Source: Methanomethylovorans sp. PtaU1.Bin073
GTDB taxonomy: Archaea; Halobacteriota; Methanosarcinia; Methanosarcinales; Methanosarcinaceae
Direction: 5' to 3'
DNA: 6,725 nt
Assembly: GCA_002067265.1 (NCBI GenBank)
Contig: MVQW01000071.1
Coordinates: 1 to 6,725, forward strand
Positions 1-5,061 of this stretch are shown in pieces. How positions within the stretch are numbered: the first letter of the stretch is position 1; each line of letters begins with the position of its first letter. The position numbers and the translations under genes are program-made. Under the pieces are notes generated by a model, which was not told the DNA's origin, searched no databases, and was given only the letters and a program-made list of their open reading frames with translations.

Positions 1-959
1 ACACCTGCAGTATGGATGCCGGACTCATGGGCAAATACGTTTTGTCCTACCACGGATTTATTTCTGGGTATTCGTATGCCTATTTCCTTTTCCATGAATT
101 TGGCAAATTCTACCAGGCAGCTCAGATCATATTTATCGAATCCCTTGATGCGCCTTTTCAGGAAGACCAACAGCTTTTCCATCTCTGCATTGCCTGCTCT
201 CTCGCCAATACCCAGATAGGTTACATTGGACCAATTTGCACCATGCCAGTAGCCTGCCAGGGAATTTGCAACTGCAAGTCCGAAATCATCATGGCAATGT
301 GTTTCGATGTTTTTTGTACCGAGTTCATTTTTTAGGTATTTGACAATGGTAGGGATCCCATAAGGTTCGTCCACGTTCATGAATGGAATTCCATATCCAA
401 TGGTATCACAGATACGGATAGTACAGTCCGGATCGATCTCAAGGATCTTTTCTACCAAGGGGAACACGAAATCATAGTTATCTGCACGTGTCATATCTTC
501 TATGTGAGCACGTGTTTTGAGTCCGTGATCAACTGCATATTGCAAAGCATTGAGATATTTCTCCTGAGCTGCTTCACGGGATGGAAGTTTCATTTTGTCA
601 TAGATATGCGGATCAGATACAGACATGAGAATGCCTGTTTCCTCTATGCCATCAACTTTGAGGACCATGTCGATATCTGCAGGGTTTGCACGAGCCCATC
701 CAGTAATTTCCGGGAATTCATATCCTCTGTCCTGCATGAGTTTGATAGCTTTTCTGTCCCTTTCATTATAGACAAAAGTCTCCAGCTTTTCAATACCTAT
801 CTGATGCAGGTACTCATATATCTGTACCTTATGCTGGCTTTTCATCACAATGCCCGGCATTTGGGCACCATCCCTTATGGTACTGTCACTGATCGACACC
901 TCCTGTCCGTGGGGAAGCTCTATCTTGGGCAGATCATCATAATCCCGGTATGTTTTCAT
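1..959 (-). CDS. Isopropylmalate/homocitrate/Re-citrate synthase family enzyme (partial, N-terminal 319 codons)
   Basis: This is a DRE-TIM metallo-enzyme that condenses acetyl-CoA with a 2-oxoacid in an aldol-type reaction, presumably in the cytoplasm. The ATG at 959 has GGAGG 6 bases upstream, and the gene runs off the left edge, so its C-terminus is missing. Visible motifs are DSTIRDGAQMPG at residues 25-36 (catalytic Arg29, metal ligand Asp30), HCHDD at 221-225 (the HxH metal pair), the family signature GIGERAGN at 250-257, and GQNVFAHESGIH at 305-316. The usual RDGEQ reads RDGAQ here, with Ala32 replacing Glu, which argues against a standard LeuA. Members in this family include isopropylmalate, (R)-citramalate, homocitrate and Re-face citrate synthases. 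Re-citrate synthase is my leading guess because methanogens and other anaerobes need citrate for 2-oxoglutarate, but the substrate cannot be fixed from this sequence. The gene is divergent from an HTH-ACT regulator, its probable controller. Confidence 0.88.
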   Translation of the reverse strand, partial: MKTYRDYDDLPKIELPHGQEVSISDSTIRDGAQMPGIVMKSQHKVQIYEYLHQIGIEKLETFVYNERDRKAIKLMQDRGYEFPEITGWARANPADIDMVLKVDGIEETGILMSVSDPHIYDKMKLPSREAAQEKYLNALQYAVDHGLKTRAHIEDMTRADNYDFVFPLVEKILEIDPDCTIRICDTIGYGIPFMNVDEPYGIPTIVKYLKNELGTKNIETHCHDDFGLAVANSLAGYWHGANWSNVTYLGIGERAGNAEMEKLLVFLKRRIKGFDKYDLSCLVEFAKFMEKEIGIRIPRNKSVVGQNVFAHESGIHTAG

Positions 960-1030
960 ATATTTCCTCCAAATCTGCAAAACTCGCATCATCATGCACG
1001 AAAGTGTTTTTGTCTTGCCTTTAAGTACAA

Positions 1031-1055
1031 CAGCTCCCTATTATTAAGGGAGTTG
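1031..1055. promoter_or_regulatory. Inverted repeat around a TATA-like core, upstream of the synthase gene
   Basis: CAGCTCCCT (1031-1039) and AGGGAGTTG (1047-1055) are arms of an inverted repeat, nine base pairs with one G-T, around ATTATTA. On the minus strand the centre reads TTAATAATA. This is a plausible TATA box that would start transcription near 1017, leaving a leader of about 57 bases before the synthase ATG at 959. An operator overlapping a TATA box is a common arrangement for archaeal repressors. The alternative is an RNA hairpin in a longer leader, if transcription instead starts from the AT-rich stretch at 1141-1155. Confidence 0.45.
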
Positions 1056-1122
1056 CTTGGCCATCAGGCAAATGTGCATGAAATGTTATTCTACATGTGT
1101 GTTCAGATTAAAAGGTTTTCTT

Positions 1123-1150
1123 CCTTAATTTGCCTTAAAGATTTATAATT
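1123..1150 (+). promoter_or_regulatory. Promoter of the HTH-ACT regulator with tandem CCTTAA sites
   Basis: TTTATAATT at 1142-1150 is a TATA box with purine-rich AAAG just upstream as a possible BRE. It predicts a start of transcription near 1172, giving a 14-base leader that contains GGAG (1175-1178) ahead of the ATG at 1186. Directly upstream, CCTTAA occurs at 1123-1128 and 1133-1138, exactly 10 bases apart, so the two copies lie on one face of the helix. TTGCCTTAAAG (1130-1140) recurs with one mismatch at 1015-1025 as TTGCCTTTAAG, and TTGCCT occurs again on the minus strand at 1066-1071. Confidence 0.5.
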
Positions 1151-1185
1151 TAAAAACTAATCTATAACCCATGTGGAGCACGATA

Positions 1186-1674
1186 ATGCAAAAATTCGAA
1201 AAACACCCTGCTCAGCAGAAAGTTATCAGATTGCTTTTTGAGCGAGGTTTTCAGGTCAATGAAGAGGGAAAAGTTACATCCGGTAAGATCGAGATCCCCC
1301 ATACTCAGCTTGCACGGGAGGTGGGAGTTGATAGGCGGGTGGTTGACTCGACTACAGAGGCAATACTTGAAGATCCTCTTCTTAAAAATATATTCCAGAA
1401 AGTTCACTCCATACCTTTTCTGAGAGATGTTGCTCCTTCCCTCGGTCTTGGAGTAATTATCATCATTCCTGATGATGCCGCACATGCAGGGATAATCGCT
1501 GATGTTACAGGCGTGATTTCAAATCATGGTGTAAGCATCAGACAAGCGGTTTCAGATGACCCCTATTTTACTAATGAGCCACGCCTTACAATTGTCACAG
1601 ATAGTAAAGTTTCAGGTGAGGTTGTAGAAGAGCTGCTGAAATTAAAAAGCGTAAAAGGGGTAAGTGTTTCATGA
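1186..1674 (+). CDS. HTH-ACT domain regulator of amino acid metabolism (COG2150-like)
   Basis: This 162-residue protein combines a DNA-binding N-terminus with a ligand-sensing ACT domain. A winged-helix-like region spans roughly residues 5-70, with a recognisable helix-turn-helix (HTQLAREVGVDRRVVDSTTEAIL) at about 39-61. The ACT domain runs from about 88 to 162 and carries the typical DVTGVISNHGVSIRQ segment at 106-120, a loop that in ACT domains usually binds amino acids. The domain order matches the archaeal family described as predicted regulators of amino acid metabolism containing an ACT domain. An in-frame ATG at 1171 would add five residues, but it lacks a Shine-Dalgarno site and lies at the predicted transcript start. 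The ATG at 1186 has GGAG seven bases upstream, so I chose it. The gene is divergent from the condensing-enzyme gene and probably controls it, perhaps together with itself. The effector is unknown. Confidence 0.85.
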   Translation: MQKFEKHPAQQKVIRLLFERGFQVNEEGKVTSGKIEIPHTQLAREVGVDRRVVDSTTEAILEDPLLKNIFQKVHSIPFLRDVAPSLGLGVIIIIPDDAAHAGIIADVTGVISNHGVSIRQAVSDDPYFTNEPRLTIVTDSKVSGEVVEELLKLKSVKGVSVS

Positions 1675-1695
1675 TCTTTATGTTTGATCATGGAA
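1667..1695 (+). terminator. Hairpin at the regulator stop codon, possible terminator
   Basis: TTTCATGATC (1667-1676) pairs with GATCATGGAA (1686-1695): ten base pairs with one G-U and a 9-base loop, TTTATGTTT. The TGA stop of the regulator (1672-1674) lies inside the left arm. AT-rich sequence (ATTAAATTTAAA) follows. It could end the regulator mRNA or protect its 3' end. Archaeal termination usually depends more on a U-tract than on a hairpin, so the role is uncertain. Confidence 0.4.
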
Positions 1696-1702
1696 ATTAA
1701 AT

Positions 1703-2902
1703 TTAAAGGACAGCCTTTGCAAAGGCTGAAAATACCTTCAGCATATGTTTTGATTTCCTTGGGTCAAGCAGTTTCCTGATGAGTACTGAAGGATGATCCA
1801 TATCTCCATATTCTGTAATCGTATCTAGGATGGAAGGTGTGTTCATCGCGCCTAACATCTCATCCAGTTCATTATCACTGAGACCTTTTATAAAATCATG
1901 GATCCTCATGCCCATGCTAAGTTCTTTCCCAATGGCAGCTTTCCATTGTTTCTCATATTGTTGTAAACTGGCCTCAGATGCATCATCATCCAGGGAAACT
2001 GCTATCTTTGCGGCAATTTTTGCACACACTGCACCCGTGTAAATGCCGCCTCCTGAGGTAGGTTTTGTCTGGCCGGCAGCATCGCCTACTATCATTATTC
2101 CATCTGCATAGGTCTTGCGCAGCGGTCCAATGGGTATGCCTCCAAAAGTCATATCCGCTTGTCCACCTGCGTACCTGGAGTTAATATGGGGGTGGTGTTG
2201 AAGTAACCATTGGAGACATTCATGGGGTTTAGGGCCATTGATATTATCTGTAGCAAGTCCTATCCTGGAAATATGTTCATTCACTGGTACTGTCCAGGCA
2301 AAGAATCCAGGTACTCTGGAACCAACGAATAGTTCGACAAAATCCGGGTCTTCACAGCGGTATGGAGCTTCTATCTGGATGCCCGGCAATATCCTCTTTA
2401 CTCTGCCAAGACCTGCCATCTTTGCCATATTACTGCGTACTCCATCTGCAGCTATGATCACTTTAGACTGGATACTCCTCAAGTTTCCGTTTTCAAGCAC
2501 TTTAAGGGTTTGTAATTTATTACTGCGTTCGATTCCAATAGCACGTGTTCTGAGCATAACATCAACTTCTGCATCCGTTGCCATGCTCAAAATAGTCCTG
2601 TCGAACATCTTCCTTGAAACTACGTAGGCCTTAGTTTTGCCGCCATCTATGGGTAATGGTAATTCAGAAGGCGGATGTATAAAAGCTCCTCTTACGGAAT
2701 TGAGGACAAAGTCTTCAGAAGGCTCAAGATCACATTCTTTTACTGCACGTTTGCTAAGCAGGCCGGTGCATCCTACTGGTGAACCTATAAAAGCGTGTTC
2801 TTCAACAAGTAATACCTTTGCCCCTTCCTGAGCTGCATAGCGTGCTGCTGTGGAGCCAACAGGTCCTCCTCCTACAACGATAACATCGTACTGCATAGTC
2901 AT
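1703..2902 (-). CDS. Geranylgeranyl reductase family FAD-dependent oxidoreductase
   Basis: This is a 399-residue flavoprotein of the FixC/geranylgeranyl reductase family, whose archaeal members saturate the isoprenoid double bonds of membrane lipids. The N-terminal FAD-binding Rossmann motif GGGPVG is at residues 11-16 with acidic Glu34 at the end of the second strand. Cys45 in VGCTGLLS lies where the family often has a conserved cysteine. The middle FAD motif ADGVRS is at 152-157. FAWTVP at 201-206 fits the YxWxFP-type substrate-cavity motif of archaeal reductases, and GDAAGQTKPTSGGGI at 273-287 is the second FAD site. Length is normal and no membrane segment is evident. The ATG at 2902 overlaps the stop of the upstream HAD gene as ATGA and lacks a strong Shine-Dalgarno site, so translation is probably coupled. 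A second ATG at 2896 is possible. These proteins form several paralogous groups in methanogens, so the exact substrate is unproven. Confidence 0.88.
   Translation of the reverse strand: MTMQYDVIVVGGGPVGSTAARYAAQEGAKVLLVEEHAFIGSPVGCTGLLSKRAVKECDLEPSEDFVLNSVRGAFIHPPSELPLPIDGGKTKAYVVSRKMFDRTILSMATDAEVDVMLRTRAIGIERSNKLQTLKVLENGNLRSIQSKVIIAADGVRSNMAKMAGLGRVKRILPGIQIEAPYRCEDPDFVELFVGSRVPGFFAWTVPVNEHISRIGLATDNINGPKPHECLQWLLQHHPHINSRYAGGQADMTFGGIPIGPLRKTYADGIMIVGDAAGQTKPTSGGGIYTGAVCAKIAAKIAVSLDDDASEASLQQYEKQWKAAIGKELSMGMRIHDFIKGLSDNELDEMLGAMNTPSILDTITEYGDMDHPSVLIRKLLDPRKSKHMLKVFSAFAKAVL
1711..1728. repeat. 18-bp perfect palindrome in the 3' end of the flavoprotein gene
   Basis: CAGCCTTTGCAAAGGCTG equals its own reverse complement. 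It lies inside the last codons of the flavoprotein gene, a few bases before its stop. As RNA it would fold into a 7-bp stem with a TGCA loop. Read on the minus strand it is followed by the T-rich TCCTTTAAATTTAATTT, so it may serve as a terminator for the HAD-flavoprotein mRNA. It may also help stop read-through from the convergent regulator. Confidence 0.45.
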
Positions 2903-3612
2903 TCTCTTTTCCCGGATTCTATAATGGCCAGTACTTCGCTTATGTCATTCAATATAAAATCAGGAGACACTGTTTCGTGTTGTTTGTGTGCATCGTTATT
3001 CCTGTCTCCATAAGCTGCATAGGCTGTGAGCATCCCCAATGTCTTTGAAGGCGCAATGTCCCTGCGTAGGCTATCACCAACGAAAAGAGTCTCATATGGC
3101 TTCAGTCCAAGCGACTCAAGAGCAAAAAGGAATGTTTGGTGTGATGGTTTGCTTGAACCCGTAATATCTGCAGAGAAAAGAGCATCCAGCCATTGGTTCA
3201 AGCCTGTCTTTTCAAGTCTCTTTTTTGCATTGGTACTGTGCGCATCAGTAAGTATTGCAATTTTCAGGTCCATTTCCCTTAGCTCCCTTATAGTAGAGAT
3301 CGTATTTGGATACGGGTCTACTGCTTTTAATTTCTCGGTTTCATATATCAGACAGCACTCGTCATATATGGGCTGTGAGAATACTCCAATGTCTGAAATA
3401 TAATCCCGGATATTGCTCCAGTCCTCAAATCCACAGCCTGGCCTTCTGAAGTATTGGAACAGATCAAGAGCTTCTCCGCATCCGATATAGTTTACAATTT
3501 CCCTGCAAGCTCTTATCTTAGCTTCCACAAAATCAAAAAGTGTATTATCCATATCAAACATGACACAGGTAAGGTCTTCAGTGTTGATTGCAGCCCGTGT
3601 TTCAAACTTCAT
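2899..3612 (-). CDS. HAD superfamily phosphatase (subfamily IA-like)
   Basis: This 237-residue protein has all four HAD motifs. Motif I is FDMDNTLFD, with nucleophile Asp20 and acid/base Asp22. Motif II is Thr122 in LTDAH, motif III is Lys155 in GSSKPS, and motif IV is GDSLRRD at 179-185. A helical cap sits between motifs I and II (about residues 27-100), as in subfamily IA. HAD-IA enzymes dephosphorylate small metabolites such as phosphoglycolate, nucleotides or sugar phosphates, and the substrate cannot be read from sequence. The ATG at 3612 has GGGG six bases upstream. The TGA stop overlaps the ATG of the flavoprotein gene by four bases, so the two are one operon with coupled translation. 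This suggests a shared pathway, although HAD enzymes often sit in operons for repair or scavenging of phosphorylated by-products. Confidence 0.85.
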   Translation of the reverse strand: MKFETRAAINTEDLTCVMFDMDNTLFDFVEAKIRACREIVNYIGCGEALDLFQYFRRPGCGFEDWSNIRDYISDIGVFSQPIYDECCLIYETEKLKAVDPYPNTISTIRELREMDLKIAILTDAHSTNAKKRLEKTGLNQWLDALFSADITGSSKPSHQTFLFALESLGLKPYETLFVGDSLRRDIAPSKTLGMLTAYAAYGDRNNDAHKQHETVSPDFILNDISEVLAIIESGKRE

Positions 3613-3627
3613 GAATTTCCCCTTTAC

Positions 3628-3664
3628 ATTAGGCTATGTCTAATACTTAATCTCTATTATAAAT
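3628..3664 (-). promoter_or_regulatory. Promoter of the HAD-flavoprotein operon
   Basis: On the minus strand ATTTATAATAG (about 3664-3654) is a TATA box that predicts a start near 3633 and a leader of about 20 bases containing GGGG (3622-3619). Around the predicted start, ATTAG (3628-3632) and CTAAT (3640-3644) form a short inverted repeat with a 7-base spacer. This could be an operator, but arms of five bases are weak evidence. Confidence 0.45.
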
Positions 3665-3687
3665 ATGTATAATAAGCAAGGAGCGAG

Positions 3688-3743
3688 TTTTATATAGTTC
3701 GAGTATATATTTAGTAGATCGTTATATATTCGATCGGTGATCC
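3688..3743 (+). promoter_or_regulatory. Double TATA promoter, inverted repeat and Shine-Dalgarno site of the 46-codon ORF
   Basis: TTTTATATA at 3688-3696, preceded by purine-rich GAGCGAG as a possible BRE, is a near-ideal archaeal TATA box with a predicted start around 3716-3720. A second TATA-like box, AGTATATAT, follows at 3702-3710. At the predicted start lies a perfect inverted repeat, GATCG (3717-3721) and CGATC (3731-3735) around an AT-only 9-base spacer. Then comes GGTGATCC (3736-3743), an 8-base match to the archaeal anti-Shine-Dalgarno sequence, 4 bases before the ATG at 3748. GATC occurs three times in 26 bases. Confidence 0.6.
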
Positions 3744-3747
3744 TTAA

Positions 3748-3888
3748 ATGTCTTCCAAGACTATTGAACTTAATAGACTAAGTAACGCTGGAAAAATTAA
3801 CGAGCTACAATTTTCTGATTCATGTGAAAGAAAAGATGGGTTTTATACCTCATGCGGGCAAGCTTTTATCCGCGTACCCATCAAGTAA
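3748..3888 (+). CDS. Small hypothetical protein, 46 residues
   Basis: I do not recognise this protein with certainty. The ORF begins ATG-TCT-TCC-AAG and ends with TAA at 3886-3888. It has an unusually good GGTGATCC Shine-Dalgarno site and a strong TATA box at a suitable distance, which together argue for a real gene. The product starts MSSKTIELNRLSNAGKINEL and ends TSCGQAFIRVPIK. It is soluble and fairly basic, with two cysteines (Cys26, Cys36) and no membrane segment. The N-terminus and the SCGQAFIRVP stretch loosely recall the strand patterns of AbrB/SpoVT-type DNA-binding proteins (for example a TSxGQxxIP stretch), but the match is weak and the protein would be only a fragment of that fold. 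It sits divergent from the HAD operon and convergent with the hydrolase gene. The 3' third of the ORF can fold into a strong RNA structure, so a non-coding or dual-function RNA is the alternative. Confidence 0.55.
   Translation: MSSKTIELNRLSNAGKINELQFSDSCERKDGFYTSCGQAFIRVPIK
3835..3882 (+). other. Two-tier stem-loop at the 3' end of the small ORF
   Basis: GATGGGT (3835-3841) pairs perfectly with ACCCATC (3876-3882). Directly stacked inside, ATGCGG (3852-3857) pairs with CCGCGT (3870-3875) with one G-U. A 10-base bulge separates the left arms, and the 12-base loop contains AAGCTT. In total there are 13 base pairs. On the plus strand it could be the end or a regulatory fold of the small mRNA. 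On the minus strand it lies about 45 bases past the hydrolase stop codon and could cap that transcript. Confidence 0.4.
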
Positions 3889-3927
3889 ATTTCATTATAC
3901 TATAATTCTGTGCTCTCATCTCGGTTA

Positions 3928-4872
3928 TTATCTGAAGATGAGTGCCAGTTCTTTTTCTAATTCTTCTTTTGTAGATGAACTGTAGCCGTGGGTTGTTCCA
4001 TTTACGGTGTACATTGCTTTTGGTTCACTGGCCAGCTCAAATGTTTCTTCGGCCAGATCATAAGGAATTATACTGTCGTTAGTAGCATGGAACATTATTA
4101 CTCTACGGGGTGATATTGATGCTATATAAGTTTCCGGATCAATAGATCTGTAGAACCTGTATACATTTTCATCCACCATGCTCTTGTCAATAGAAGATGT
4201 CTGGTATCCTGATGTGCTTATACCAATAACTCCTTTTATTTCAGGGTCAAGGGCTGTTGCGATTATGGCAAATCTGCCTCCGTTGCTAATCCCAAGCATG
4301 GCTATTCTTTCAGAGTCCACTTCTTTTTGATCTCTTAACACTTCAGCAGCCATTATTGAATCATATACCATACTGTATTCCACAGGTTCTTTTCCCTGTT
4401 CAAATAGTTCCAGGTCAGCCTCCGGGTTTATACCTCCAAGATTCCTCTGATCAACAGTAATTGTGGCATATCCCATATCTGCCAGATCGGCTGCAAGTCC
4501 TTGTTGGTCTTCTTTGGTGACTCCGGCGCCGGGAAGCACTACAATTCCTGGAACTTTTTCAGTGGATGAAGGAAGCCTTATGAGTCCTTGTATGGAAGTG
4601 TCTTTACTTTTGAACGTGATAGACCTGAGTGTATTGTTATTCTGTATGGTGTTTGTATTGGTTATGGAATAATCTGCCTTCTCTGGCAGCTCATAGGATA
4701 GTTTTCCTTCATTAGAAACAGGCCAGTCTTCAGAGCTACGCATGTTATGTAATATTCCTATAATTCCTGTAATTATGAGAACAACGCCGATCCCAATTGC
4801 AATGCTGCGCAATTGTGTTTCTTTTTTAGCAGTTTGCACCGTACTGCCTTTCATTTTTTTGTTCTTTTTCAT
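3928..4872 (-). CDS. Membrane-anchored alpha/beta hydrolase (dienelactone hydrolase / acyl-peptidase-like)
   Basis: The 314-residue protein has a lysine-rich N-terminus (MKKNKKMKGS), then one hydrophobic segment at about residues 24-42. It is probably an N-terminal anchor or uncleaved signal peptide that places the catalytic domain outside the cell; no lipobox cysteine follows. The hydrolase fold carries VVLPGAGV at 111-118 for the oxyanion region and the nucleophile elbow GISNGG with Ser196. The acid is probably Asp266 in FHATNDSIIP, and His295 in NGTTHGYSS completes the triad. Such enzymes cleave esters or peptides, and the substrate is unknown. An upstream ATG at 4902 would add ten residues, but I prefer 4872: it has GGAGG five bases upstream, and the TATA box at 4913-4921 places the transcript start near 4892, downstream of 4902. 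It diverges from the histidine kinase gene. Confidence 0.83.
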   Translation of the reverse strand: MKKNKKMKGSTVQTAKKETQLRSIAIGIGVVLIITGIIGILHNMRSSEDWPVSNEGKLSYELPEKADYSITNTNTIQNNNTLRSITFKSKDTSIQGLIRLPSSTEKVPGIVVLPGAGVTKEDQQGLAADLADMGYATITVDQRNLGGINPEADLELFEQGKEPVEYSMVYDSIMAAEVLRDQKEVDSERIAMLGISNGGRFAIIATALDPEIKGVIGISTSGYQTSSIDKSMVDENVYRFYRSIDPETYIASISPRRVIMFHATNDSIIPYDLAEETFELASEPKAMYTVNGTTHGYSSSTKEELEKELALIFR

Positions 4873-4912
4873 GTCATCCTCCAACCGGTTTTCATAGTCC
4901 ACTATTCTAAAT

Positions 4913-4927
4913 ACTTATATTGTTTCC
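4913..4927 (-). promoter_or_regulatory. Promoter of the alpha/beta hydrolase gene
   Basis: On the minus strand AATATAAGT (4921-4913), preceded by GAAAC as a possible BRE, is a TATA box. It predicts a transcript start near 4892 and a leader of about 20 bases that holds the GGAGG site (4882-4878) before the ATG at 4872. This supports the shorter hydrolase start. Confidence 0.5.
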
Positions 4928-5014
4928 TGCTGAAGATGTAGGGAAATAATAAAATTAGAATCCAGGCATTTTTAATTTGTTATCTATTTACATGATTTAG
5001 TGTAAAATACAAAA

Positions 5015-5049
5015 TTTTATATATTGAATAGTATATATGTGGTTAGAGG
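5015..5049 (+). promoter_or_regulatory. Double TATA promoter of the histidine kinase gene
   Basis: TTTTATATA (5015-5023) and AGTATATAT (5030-5038) form two TATA-like boxes with a 6-base spacer, the same pair seen upstream of the small ORF at 3688-3710 with a 5-base spacer. The first predicts a start near 5045 with a leader of about 17 bases. The second predicts a start at or next to the ATG at 5062, that is, a leaderless mRNA. The only Shine-Dalgarno-like string, GAGG at 5046-5049, is 12 bases from the ATG, which is too far for efficient use. Confidence 0.5.
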
Positions 5050-5061
5050 CTATTTTGATAC

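Noticed and set aside
12..1148. Plus-strand ORFs at 12-335 and 504-1148
   Set aside because: They lie opposite the condensing-enzyme gene, which has clear family motifs and a GGAGG start; the opposing translations show no recognisable domain.
1171..1185. Longer start (ATG 1171) for the regulator
   Set aside because: It has no Shine-Dalgarno site and coincides with the predicted transcript start; the ATG at 1186 has GGAG at correct spacing.
1162..1485. Minus-strand ORF of 107 codons
   Set aside because: It is antisense to the HTH-ACT regulator, has no family resemblance, and would overlap that gene's promoter.
2238..3403. Plus-strand ORFs at 2238-2627, 2637-2831 and 3026-3403
   Set aside because: They are shadows of the flavoprotein and HAD genes, whose catalytic and cofactor motifs are complete on the other strand.
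4873..4902. Longer start (ATG 4902) for the hydrolase
   Set aside because: The TATA box at 4913-4921 predicts a transcript beginning downstream of it, and GGAGG clearly serves the ATG at 4872.
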